A DNA stretch of 8,975 nt from Eubacterium sp. (GCA_003520145.1 DOVJ01000118.1:1-8975), one strand, 5' to 3'. Shown: positions 1 to 8,024, counted from the first letter of the stretch. Numbers and translations: made by a program. The notes: generated by a model from the sequence alone, not told the origin.

Positions 1-932
1 ATACTGATCTTACCCACATCATGAAGAAGCGCGGCAAAGTAAACCTCATCGCACTCTTCATCGCTAAGACCCGCGCGCTTAGCTATCTCACGCGAATAAT
101 CCGCAACTCTCTTTGAATGACCTCTCGTATACTTATCCTTCGCATCAACAACAGCAGTAATAGCACCTGCAGTCTGCTCAAAAAGACTCTGCATACTTCT
201 CTTTTCGCCCTCAAGGTTTTCGATCGTAAGCTTGTTAGCCTTATCAACAGCATCATTTAACTCAATTATAGCAAACACATATACAACAAAAGCCATCACA
301 ACCAAAGCTATATTGACCAAAGACAAGCCATAAGCAAAAAGCTGTACAAAAGCTGCACCCAAAGGTATCAGATAAGCTATAAGAAGACCATGACGTATGA
401 TACGACCAAAAAGCTTATAATTCTTTATGACCAGATACATATGGGCAACGATCACTATAAGCGGTGCAACATATGCCAGTACATAAAACTGCCCTCTCAC
501 ATATCTGTTAGATGCGTCAAATGTATACAACAATCCTGTAAACTGTGATACGATTATAAGGCACCAGTCAAGCGATACAACGACCTCCATGATCCTCAGC
601 GCCATTGGCGGCTCTTTAAACTTAAGATCCGACACAAAGAAATCCGCCAGATAGATATTGAGCGCATGCAAAACCGCAGCAGTCATCATAAACACAAGGA
701 AATTAGTTACCCTGACCATCCAGAAGCCATACCTAGTCTCATCTCCCCTGAAGATATACGCATATCTGTCCGCCATAAGAAGCACAGCAGCACTGATCTC
801 CAGGTAGATAAGAGCCATCTTCCTCCTAGCTGAAAGTGTTTTTGTGATAGCTGCAAAAAAAGCGATCAACATACACATGCTCGAAAGAGCCAGCATTATA
901 TTCAATTGGTGTGCTCTCAAAAAATCCGCCAT
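1..932 (-). CDS. 7TM membrane sensor HD-GYP domain protein (3' end outside the window)
   Basis: This is a predicted cyclic-di-GMP phosphodiesterase anchored in the membrane. The ATG at 930-932 opens a frame that runs without a stop to the left edge, giving 310 visible residues. About seven hydrophobic helices occupy residues 10-30, 39-61, 70-98, 112-135, 148-169, 178-203 and 204-224; I recognise this as the 7TM sensor often joined to GGDEF or HD-GYP domains in Lachnospiraceae. A short linker (about 225-255) leads into the HD-GYP domain. Its first part is visible: a KDKYTRGHSKRV motif with His272, then LLHDVGKI with His304-Asp305 at the window edge. The GYP motif and remaining metal ligands would lie outside. 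It starts 6 nt after the hybrid kinase stop codon, with an AAGGA ribosome site at 943-947 inside the last kinase codons, so it is probably co-transcribed and translationally coupled. Ligand is unknown. A further C-terminal domain cannot be excluded. Confidence 0.9.
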   Translation of the reverse strand, partial: MADFLRAHQLNIMLALSSMCMLIAFFAAITKTLSARRKMALIYLEISAAVLLMADRYAYIFRGDETRYGFWMVRVTNFLVFMMTAAVLHALNIYLADFFVSDLKFKEPPMALRIMEVVVSLDWCLIIVSQFTGLLYTFDASNRYVRGQFYVLAYVAPLIVIVAHMYLVIKNYKLFGRIIRHGLLIAYLIPLGAAFVQLFAYGLSLVNIALVVMAFVVYVFAIIELNDAVDKANKLTIENLEGEKRSMQSLFEQTAGAITAVVDAKDKYTRGHSKRVADYSREIAKRAGLSDEECDEVYFAALLHDVGKIS

Positions 933-938
933 AAGCCA

Positions 939-3900
939 CTATCCTTTTTTAGCGATAAAATCCTTCAAAACTTCTCTATGCATGATCTCTTCAGGAAGAT
1001 GCCTCATGATGACATGCTCTAAAGCCACTATATCTATAGGCTTTGCAAGATAACCATTGAAGCCCTTTGACTTATAGAATTCATCACCACCTGCAGTCGC
1101 ATTGGCAGTAAGCGCATATACCGGAAGATCAGGATAATCCTCACGTATCCTTGCACAAGTCTCTATTCCATCCATACCAGGCATCATGTGATCGAGAAGA
1201 ACCACGTTGTAGCTTCCTGTCTTAAGCTTATCAAGACAGTCCTTACCGCTGTCAGCTGTCGTAACAAATACCTTCGTAGGTTTAAGAAGACCCTTGATAA
1301 CAGCAAGATTCATAGGATTATCATCAACAACAAGTATATCTGCATCTGGAGCTATAAACTGCGGCATATATACATCTGCCTCAGACAGGTTATCGTATTC
1401 TCTGAACACACCTATCTTCCTTGAGTCAGCCACCTTCTGTGAAACAGTAAGTATGAATTCACTGCCCTCTCCGTAAGTACTCTTACACTCCAGTGTTCCG
1501 CCCATAAGCTCAGCATACTGTCTCGAGATATCCAGTCCGAGACCGGCTCCCTGTATACCGACATTCTTCTCTTCATCGAGTCTTTCATATGCAGTGAAGA
1601 GCTTTGCCTGATCTTCCGGCTTTATTCCTATACCTGTATCCTTAACAGATATCTTAAGAGTACATGAGACATCATTAACCTCATAAGCTCTTATTCCGAG
1701 CACGAATCCACCATCATTGGTATACTTAACAGCGTTCGTAAGAAGATTAAGAACCACCTGCTTAATCTTCGATGAGTCACCATAGAGTCTCTGCGGTATA
1801 TTCTCATCGATATCCATATCAAAGTACAGCTTCTTAGCGTCACTTCTCACCCTGATCATAGTTACAACAGATCGTATAAGATCCACGACGTCATATTCCT
1901 GCTCAACAAGATTCATCTTACCGGACTCAATCTTGGAGATGTCAAGAAGATCATTGACAAGAGATAACAAGGCTTCTGAAGCATTTTTAATATTCAGCGC
2001 GTAACCACATACCGCGGCATGATAGCTTTTTGAAGCACCATCAGCCTTCTCGCGAAGGATCATCTCATCCATACCCATTATGGTGTTGATAGGAGTCCTT
2101 ATCTCATGTGACATATTCGCAAGGAATCTCGACTTAGCCTGGTTAGCGCGCCACGCCTCATCTCTGGCTTCTTTTATCTGATCATACTGACGTCTGATGA
2201 CAGTACCGGTAAGGATTCTCCACACTATGATGCCAGAAGCAACTAAGAGCGCAGCGATGATAAGAATCTTAATCGCCATAATCTCCATAAGCTTCGGTTT
2301 CTTGACGATTCGCCAGGTGTTATCAGACAGAACCGTTTTGTCATTCGGATCGAGAACCTGAACATGAAGCGTATAATTGCCATAAGGAAGCTCTGTGTAC
2401 TCAAGAACAGGAAGGTCGCTTCTGTAAGCAGTCACACCTTCAATACTACTTCCCTCGAGAAAGATTCGAACAAGGGGATCCTTCATAGAATAATCGATAA
2501 CAAGCGGTGTGATACTAAGACGCTTTGCATCCTTTGGTATGTTATAGACACCGTCCATATCCGGCAATATCTGTGCGCCGTCGCAGTATATAGAACCTAA
2601 ACCTGTTATCAGTCCGCCACCGGCATCGTTGAATCTCTTGATATTGAACTTGCACACGCCATTCTGCCCTGCTATATACATATCGCCGTTATCATTAAGC
2701 GCCGCGTAACTATTGGCAACAGGCAGGGAAGTAAGTCCGTTCGCAAGCGAATAAAGTCTGTAGGATGTTATATTATTCGCAAAAAAGCTCTTCTCATCCA
2801 CGCAATACACACCCATAGACGAAAGAATCCATAGATTACCCTCATCATCAGGATATATATCGAAGTTATTGCCATAAGGAAATGTATCTACATTCGTTAG
2901 TTTCCCATCCTTAAGATAGGCAATCGAATTAGATGTAATTATGAAGAACACTCCCAGTCTGTCATTGCGATACATCCTCATGATGACATCGCTTTTTAGC
3001 CCTGCGGCAAACTCAGGCTTATAAACCCTGTCGCCCTCTACACAATACAGACCGCCACCGTCAGTTCCTGCATATATCACGCCATTCTCACCTTCAGCAA
3101 GGGACAGAATAACAGTGTTGAGAAGACCTTCGTCCTTACCGTATGTCTTATATACTTTATCGTCCTTGATAAGAGCCAGACCGTTATTAGTTCCACAGAC
3201 AACAGTACCATCAGACATAACAAGAGAGCATCTGATCTCATTGACAGGAAGACCATCATCAACCGTATATGACCTGATACTGCCGTCAGGTGACACACAA
3301 ACAAGACCGATTCCGTTAGAGAATGTAGATATCCACAGGTTTTCCTTAGCATCAGACACGATATGTCTCACTCTTCCGGTATCGATATAATCCATCAGAG
3401 GATCATCTACTTTACGCCCCTTCGAATTAAGCACCACCATTCCATTATCAGTACCCACATATAGACGCTTGTTAAGAAAGCATGTTGCATTCACTATCTG
3501 ACCCGCCAGCCCAGCCTCTGCGCCAAATGACATGAAGTTATTGGCTATGATCTTCATGATACCTTGTCTTGAGGATGCAAGCCACAGATTACCCTGATAA
3601 TCAGAAGTCAACATCTCAAGAGAATCGTTCAGAGGAAGATTCTCAACGATCACAAGATTGTTCTTTTCATCGAGATAACCAAGCTGTTGATCGGACATAA
3701 CCCACACTCTACCGCATTCATAAGACATCCACTTAGTGTTCTTCAAAGGAGCAATCGATATCTTAGCCATTCTATAGACATTGTCACCTATATGACCACA
3801 ATAAACTACGTCAGACGAAGTGCCTATATACACACGACCGGCATTAATCTTATCCACCATGACAGATGTGATCTTCTCTATACCAAGCTCCTCATATCCA

Positions 3901-4565
3901 TATATCTCAGAAAGCTCGCCACCCACAACAGTGAACACAGCACCATTCTTAGTATATCCGTATATCACACCCTCACTGTCGCTGTCAAGCTTAAGGATTC
4001 TCTCGTGTCTTATTCTCTCATCGTTAATGACTCTGACTCTCATCTTGCCGTCCACAACAGCAAGACCATCGGTAGTAGCTATATAGATATTGCCATCATT
4101 ATCCTCAGCAAATGATCTTATCGAAGTGGATGGAAGGCCTTCTTCCTTACTGATATGAGTCTTATTATCACCATCTATTATAACTACGCCGCTGTCATTG
4201 GTTCCGACCCACATGCGATCTTTGCTATCCTCAAAAAGTGCACGACCACTGCTTAAACCGTCAGTATTTGGAAGTCTCTCAAAGCTAGAACCACTGTACT
4301 TGATGATTCCTCCGTAACTACCGATCCACATATAGCCACTCTTTGAAGAAACTATATAATTAGCCTCACTCGTAGGAAGACCATTCGTGGCATCATACTT
4401 AACAGCCATATAGCCGATATTCTCTACCTGATCACTGGCAGCATATCCGCCGCCTTTTTTATCTATATAGGATACATCCGTCGGATCGCCCTTTATAGTC
4501 ACGGTAAACAGGACCATAACGCAAAGGACAATCGCCAATATACGCTTAAGATTATTCTTAACCAT
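939..4565 (-). CDS. Hybrid sensor histidine kinase: double beta-propeller, Y_Y_Y domain, HisKA, HATPase, receiver
   Basis: This is a membrane-spanning two-component hybrid kinase of 1208 residues. Residues 1-26 form a signal anchor. Residues about 55-650 hold some fourteen repeats of the Reg_prop type (GLP...D..GN.W.GT..G), enough for two seven-bladed propellers. A Y_Y_Y-like domain follows at about 655-755 (PYGNYTLHVQ), then one membrane helix at 762-784. Inside the cell a short coiled coil precedes HisKA with phospho-acceptor His820 (NMSHEIRTP). The ATPase shows Asn940/Asn944, DTGIG at 976-980 and GAGLG at 1006-1010. The receiver has Asp1081-Asp1082, phospho-acceptor Asp1125, Thr1153 and Lys1175. 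In Bacteroidetes this sensor architecture reads glycan fragments outside the cell. Here there is no C-terminal AraC-type DNA-binding domain and no HPt domain. The ATG directly abuts the stop of the upstream HD-GYP gene, and a second HD-GYP gene follows after 6 nt. The glycan ligand is inference. Confidence 0.95.
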   Translation of the reverse strand: MVKNNLKRILAIVLCVMVLFTVTIKGDPTDVSYIDKKGGGYAASDQVENIGYMAVKYDATNGLPTSEANYIVSSKSGYMWIGSYGGIIKYSGSSFERLPNTDGLSSGRALFEDSKDRMWVGTNDSGVVIIDGDNKTHISKEEGLPSTSIRSFAEDNDGNIYIATTDGLAVVDGKMRVRVINDERIRHERILKLDSDSEGVIYGYTKNGAVFTVVGGELSEIYGYEELGIEKITSVMVDKINAGRVYIGTSSDVVYCGHIGDNVYRMAKISIAPLKNTKWMSYECGRVWVMSDQQLGYLDEKNNLVIVENLPLNDSLEMLTSDYQGNLWLASSRQGIMKIIANNFMSFGAEAGLAGQIVNATCFLNKRLYVGTDNGMVVLNSKGRKVDDPLMDYIDTGRVRHIVSDAKENLWISTFSNGIGLVCVSPDGSIRSYTVDDGLPVNEIRCSLVMSDGTVVCGTNNGLALIKDDKVYKTYGKDEGLLNTVILSLAEGENGVIYAGTDGGGLYCVEGDRVYKPEFAAGLKSDVIMRMYRNDRLGVFFIITSNSIAYLKDGKLTNVDTFPYGNNFDIYPDDEGNLWILSSMGVYCVDEKSFFANNITSYRLYSLANGLTSLPVANSYAALNDNGDMYIAGQNGVCKFNIKRFNDAGGGLITGLGSIYCDGAQILPDMDGVYNIPKDAKRLSITPLVIDYSMKDPLVRIFLEGSSIEGVTAYRSDLPVLEYTELPYGNYTLHVQVLDPNDKTVLSDNTWRIVKKPKLMEIMAIKILIIAALLVASGIIVWRILTGTVIRRQYDQIKEARDEAWRANQAKSRFLANMSHEIRTPINTIMGMDEMILREKADGASKSYHAAVCGYALNIKNASEALLSLVNDLLDISKIESGKMNLVEQEYDVVDLIRSVVTMIRVRSDAKKLYFDMDIDENIPQRLYGDSSKIKQVVLNLLTNAVKYTNDGGFVLGIRAYEVNDVSCTLKISVKDTGIGIKPEDQAKLFTAYERLDEEKNVGIQGAGLGLDISRQYAELMGGTLECKSTYGEGSEFILTVSQKVADSRKIGVFREYDNLSEADVYMPQFIAPDADILVVDDNPMNLAVIKGLLKPTKVFVTTADSGKDCLDKLKTGSYNVVLLDHMMPGMDGIETCARIREDYPDLPVYALTANATAGGDEFYKSKGFNGYLAKPIDIVALEHVIMRHLPEEIMHREVLKDFIAKKG

Positions 4566-6725
4566 CTACGATATTCCTCCGTTATTTTCCTGATATTTCT
4601 TCATAACCGCCTTAATCTCAGGCAAAGCATCAAAAAATGCTTCGACACACTTTGGATCAAAGTGCTTTCCTGAACCATCCTTAATTATCTCCAAAGCACG
4701 CTCAAGTGGGAATGCTTCCTTGTACACTCTTGGCGAAACAAGCGCATCAAATACATCCGCAACAGCCATAACTCTCGCAGAAAGTGGGATGACCTGACCA
4801 TGCAGACCTTCTGGATATCCTGTTCCATCCCACTTCTCATGATGATAAGCAGCCATATTGCGGGCTTCTTTAAGATAACTCTCGCCCTCGATAGTGCTTA
4901 TGGCATCATCAAGTATCTCCTTACCCGCAGTGGTATGAGTCTTCATGATCGCATACTCTTCATCAGTAAGCTTGCCATGCTTGTTAAGGATAACATCAGA
5001 TATGTTGATCTTACCTATATCGTGAAGAGGCGCAGACATCTCCACCTCGGCGATATACTTATCAGTGAGCTTTTCTGTATAATAGCCCTTGCGTCTCAAA
5101 CTCTCAAGTATGATACGTACATAAGCGGCAGTCTTCTTGATATGAGCGCCAGTATCAGAATCCCTGTTTTCAACCATCTCGGCCATGGTTATGATGATAC
5201 CGTTCTGCATCTTATCCTTGGTCTTAGCAAGAAAACGGATATTGCGCATCTGCTCGGTAGTACCTACAGCCATCTCACACACTGACTTATACAGTCTCTC
5301 GATCTCATCACCAGACCTTATGTCAAGCTTCTGGAGCTCCTTAACGCTCTTATCCAGCATATTCTGGTCATCTATACCATCCATAAAGCCATCGATACTC
5401 TTCTCGAGACTCTCTATAGGCGTAACAACATGATGACCGGTCTCCCACAGGCCATAAGACAACACGAGCATCAATACTCCGGACAGCAAAAGAATAGAGT
5501 GCATACCATATCTTCTCACATAATCCGATCGAAGATTTGTTTTAACAGTTGCCACAACATAAGCAACACGATCCCCTTCAGAATCATATACAGGCACGTA
5601 TGAACTTATACTGTATCCATATCTTGTATGAGCCGAATAAGTGCCCTTACCGCTTTCATTTGTACAATGCTCAAGATCATATAACATATCCTTATCAAGA
5701 TCACTTAACTGACCTACAACACCATCTTTTGCGAAAGCATCGTCACAGGCAAATATCATACGGCAGCGTCCATCATCGATCTTATACACACTAAGCTCAT
5801 CAAGATCACCATATGTATCAAAGAACAACCTTATCATGTCAGAGGTATAGGTATAAGACTCATTTTTGTAAGTTGCAACCAAAGAAGAATCTGACAGATA
5901 CTCTTCTATCCTGTCACCATCCACAAAAGAAGCTACATAAGATGAAGCCGCAACCGCCTTCTTAGCCGCATCCTCCTTATCACTGCCATAATTAGTGCTT
6001 ATGTTGACCCAGGTAAAAACAAATGCCAAAGAAACGACTATGATAAGAACCATAACAGCTTCTCTGTTTCTTATGGTACCTCTCTTTCCGATACTCTTTC
6101 TATTGCTTGACCCTTCCCTCTTGATCGAAGCGTTCATATCAAAGCTGCAATTCCATATACGCTTAGATACACCAGAAGGAATAAGGTTATATATAAGGAC
6201 TGCAATCATGACAGACATGCCCTTATCAACCACATTGATAGCAATCAAAAGCAAAGTACTAACGATATAAAAAGCCGCACTGTCACGCGTTGCCACATAA
6301 GAAGCAACATCAGCCACCTGATCAAACTGTACATCACCAAGAAGTATTAGCTGGAATATAATACCCATAATACCACTTAGAACAGCAAGCTCAACTATAA
6401 GCTTCATATAATTGATATGTTTTTTGTATCGATTTTTCTCGATAAAATCCGCCGAGATTATAGCTATAAGAACAGAAATCAAAGAATAATATATAGAATC
6501 CCTGTAGTAGAATACACACAGAGCATTGGTCATGACTGCAACAAAGATACCTGGCAATGACCCAGCCACCATAGCAACAAGCACAACACCTATACAATCA
6601 AGATACAGAGGCATACCGAATTCGCTAGCAAAATAAGACAACAACACATTGAGCATCGTTGCCGCAATAGCCAGTATAAATCGATAACTACGATATTTGT
6701 TATTAATATATCTGTCAGAAATCAT
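4566..6725 (-). CDS. Membrane HD-GYP phosphodiesterase with ECF-S-like N-terminus and extracellular sensor
   Basis: This is a predicted cyclic-di-GMP phosphodiesterase of 719 residues. Five or six hydrophobic segments in residues 14-184 include an FGMPLYLDCIG...GSLPGI stretch that recalls ECF-transporter S components. After a basic cytoplasmic loop come a helix at 223-242, an extracellular region of about 165 residues (242-408, Cache-like in position and size) and a helix at 409-428. A HAMP-like linker (about 429-484) follows, then HD-GYP at about 505-712. HD-GYP residues seen are Glu519, His528, His568-Asp569 (LHDIGKI), His597, His628-His629, the GTGYPEGL motif at 634-641 and Asp657, so the active site looks complete. 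It is the first gene of the signalling operon. I prefer the ATG at 6725, with GGGG 8 nt upstream, over an in-frame GTG at 6743 that would add six residues. Ligands for both sensor parts are unknown. The S-component resemblance is from memory, not from a profile search. Confidence 0.93.
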   Translation of the reverse strand: MISDRYINNKYRSYRFILAIAATMLNVLLSYFASEFGMPLYLDCIGVVLVAMVAGSLPGIFVAVMTNALCVFYYRDSIYYSLISVLIAIISADFIEKNRYKKHINYMKLIVELAVLSGIMGIIFQLILLGDVQFDQVADVASYVATRDSAAFYIVSTLLLIAINVVDKGMSVMIAVLIYNLIPSGVSKRIWNCSFDMNASIKREGSSNRKSIGKRGTIRNREAVMVLIIVVSLAFVFTWVNISTNYGSDKEDAAKKAVAASSYVASFVDGDRIEEYLSDSSLVATYKNESYTYTSDMIRLFFDTYGDLDELSVYKIDDGRCRMIFACDDAFAKDGVVGQLSDLDKDMLYDLEHCTNESGKGTYSAHTRYGYSISSYVPVYDSEGDRVAYVVATVKTNLRSDYVRRYGMHSILLLSGVLMLVLSYGLWETGHHVVTPIESLEKSIDGFMDGIDDQNMLDKSVKELQKLDIRSGDEIERLYKSVCEMAVGTTEQMRNIRFLAKTKDKMQNGIIITMAEMVENRDSDTGAHIKKTAAYVRIILESLRRKGYYTEKLTDKYIAEVEMSAPLHDIGKINISDVILNKHGKLTDEEYAIMKTHTTAGKEILDDAISTIEGESYLKEARNMAAYHHEKWDGTGYPEGLHGQVIPLSARVMAVADVFDALVSPRVYKEAFPLERALEIIKDGSGKHFDPKCVEAFFDALPEIKAVMKKYQENNGGIS
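4576..4580 (-). promoter_or_regulatory. Shine-Dalgarno of the hybrid kinase, inside the upstream gene
   Basis: GGAGG lies in the two glycine codons near the end of the upstream HD-GYP gene, 10 nt before the kinase ATG at 4565. The stop and start are contiguous (TAGATG). This fixes the kinase start and implies that a ribosome finishing the first gene can restart on the second. Confidence 0.75.
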
Positions 6726-6733
6726 ATCGTAAA

Positions 6734-6737
6734 CCCC
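6734..6737 (-). promoter_or_regulatory. Weak G-rich ribosome site favouring the ATG at 6725
   Basis: GGGG sits 8 nt before the ATG at 6725. The alternative GTG at 6743 has its nearest G run (6756-6759) 12 nt away, too far for good initiation. Neither is a canonical AGGAGG, so translation of this first operon gene may be weak compared with rpsB or the kinase gene. Confidence 0.4.
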
Positions 6738-6792
6738 AGTCACAAAGATACAATACCCCGATTTAAGCTATAATTCCCCTATGATACGTTAT

Positions 6793-6821
6793 ATTATAGC
6801 ATATTTTTGCAGAACATACAA
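6793..6821 (-). promoter_or_regulatory. Sigma-70-type promoter of the signalling operon
   Basis: On the minus strand, a -35-like TTGTAT (6816-6821) and a perfect -10 TATAAT (6793-6798) are separated by 17 bp. TG one base before the -10 makes it an extended -10 element. Transcription should begin near 6786, giving a leader of about 60 nt. The promoter lies just downstream of the tsf terminator, so this operon can be expressed independently of rpsB-tsf. Confidence 0.75.
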
Positions 6822-6841
6822 CTTATGCTTAACATAATAAG

Positions 6842-6871
6842 AAGACTCGGAACCAACAAGTCCCGAGTCTT
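6842..6871 (-). terminator. Intrinsic terminator of rpsB-tsf
   Basis: A perfect 9-bp inverted repeat (AAGACTCGG / CCGAGTCTT, 6842-6850 and 6863-6871) encloses a 12-nt loop. It sits 24 nt beyond the tsf stop codon. In the minus-strand transcript the stem is followed by a U-rich but interrupted tail (CUUAUUAUGUU), so termination may be incomplete. The plus-strand side is also T-rich. Confidence 0.8.
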
Positions 6872-6895
6872 TCTCATCTTATCTTATACTTATAA

Positions 6896-8005
6896 TTAGC
6901 TATTCATCTGCTTTGCAACTTCTTCTGCAAAGTTCTCTTCCTTCTTCTCAAGGCCTTCACCGGTCTCAAAACGAACGAACTTAACTACGTTAACATCACA
7001 GCCTGCCTTCTTTGAAACTTCCTTAAGATAAGCGGCAACAGTCTGCTTTCCGTCCTCAGCCTTAACATAAGTCTGCTCTGTAAGACAGATCTCCTTAAGC
7101 TGCTTTGAAACACGGCCCTTTACAAGACCGCCAAAGATCTTATCATTAGTGATATTCTCCTTATCTTCTACAGCAAGAGCTGCCAAAGCTGCCTTTGCCT
7201 CATCAGGAAGGAAATTGAACAAGAACTGCATATTGCTCTTTTTCTCTTCGTAGATAGCAACAGTCTCATCTGACCACTTCTTATCTGCAACAGCCTTATC
7301 GATAAGCTTCTGAAGAATAGGCTTTGGCAATGAAGCAGGATCATTAAGCGCGCTCTCAACAGTGATCTTCTCAAGCTTAGCAAGCTCATCTGCCGAAATA
7401 TCAGAAGATGAAAGATACTGAGGGTTCATGGCTGCGATCTGCATAGCCACATTCTTAAGAGCTTCCTTAACCTCATCATTGTTAACCTTTGAATCAGATT
7501 CCACAAGAACACCGATCTTACCTGCACCATGGATGTATGATACAACAAGGCCGTTAGAGTTGATCTTCTCGAATCTTCTGATCTTAAGGTTCTCGCCGAT
7601 GATAGCGATCTCTGAAGAAAGCTGCTCTGCAACTGTCTTAGAAGGATCCTTCTTCCATGTCTCAGCTAAGAATGCATCGATATCTGTTGCTGGGCTATCG
7701 ATAACCTGCTCGATAACATCCTCTACATATGCGTTAAAATCAGCGTTACGTGCAACGAAATCAGTCTCAGAGTTAACTTCAACGATTGCTGCAACCTTAT
7801 CATCGCGAACAAGTGTCTTAACAACACCCTCTGCTGCTATTCTTCCGGCCTTCTTTGCTGAAGCGGCAAGACCTTTCTCTCTAAGGTACTCAACTGCCTT
7901 CTCCATATCGCCATCTGTAGCTGCAAGAGCCTTCTTGCAATCCATCATGCCGGCACCAGTAGATTCTCTTAATTCCTTTACCATTGCTGCTGTTATAGCT
8001 GCCAT
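6896..8005 (-). CDS. tsf: Elongation factor Ts, with an unusual insert in the coiled coil
   Basis: EF-Ts is the cytoplasmic nucleotide exchange factor that removes GDP from EF-Tu. The N-terminal UBA-like domain (residues 1-55, with ELRESTGAGMMDCKKAL) and the EF-Tu contact motif TDFVA (81-85) are clear. The core motifs IGENLKIRR (136-144) and HGAGKIGVLV (159-168) and the C-terminal FVRFETGEGLEKKEENFAEEV also match the family. The protein has 369 residues, while E. coli has 283 and typical Clostridia about 300-310. By recalled alignment, the excess is a lysine- and glutamate-rich, probably helical insert at about 231-288. It lies between the two arms of the coiled-coil hairpin, just before the conserved KGRVSKQLKEICL arm. 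The frame is uninterrupted. The start at 8005 has AGGAGG 11 nt upstream, and the gene lies 19 nt after rpsB in the same operon. Confidence 0.98.
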   Translation of the reverse strand: MAAITAAMVKELRESTGAGMMDCKKALAATDGDMEKAVEYLREKGLAASAKKAGRIAAEGVVKTLVRDDKVAAIVEVNSETDFVARNADFNAYVEDVIEQVIDSPATDIDAFLAETWKKDPSKTVAEQLSSEIAIIGENLKIRRFEKINSNGLVVSYIHGAGKIGVLVESDSKVNNDEVKEALKNVAMQIAAMNPQYLSSSDISADELAKLEKITVESALNDPASLPKPILQKLIDKAVADKKWSDETVAIYEEKKSNMQFLFNFLPDEAKAALAALAVEDKENITNDKIFGGLVKGRVSKQLKEICLTEQTYVKAEDGKQTVAAYLKEVSKKAGCDVNVVKFVRFETGEGLEKKEENFAEEVAKQMNS

Positions 8006-8016
8006 GTTCTTCTATA

Positions 8017-8022
8017 CCTCCT
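8017..8022 (-). promoter_or_regulatory. Shine-Dalgarno of tsf
   Basis: A perfect AGGAGG lies within the 19-nt rpsB-tsf gap. Its spacing of 11 nt to the ATG at 8005 is slightly longer than optimal, but no other start is in reach. Confidence 0.8.
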
Positions 8023-8024
8023 GA

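Noticed and set aside
3687..4115. Plus-strand open frame of 142 codons
   Set aside because: It lies wholly antisense to the propeller region of the kinase gene, has no ribosome site that I can see and reads as low-complexity S/T/I/H-rich sequence.
4800..5285. Plus-strand open frame of 161 codons
   Set aside because: It is antisense to the highly conserved HD-GYP domain, with no domain of its own and no promoter or ribosome site.
6726..6786. Cyclic-di-GMP riboswitch in the leader of the signalling operon
   Set aside because: The leader is only about 60 nt and lacks the conserved class I core (such as GCACAAAGGCAAACC) and the helices I would expect.
7428..8024. Plus-strand open frame of 198 codons
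   Set aside because: It is an antisense shadow of tsf, whose minus-strand product is unmistakable. Its composition mirrors the tsf codons.
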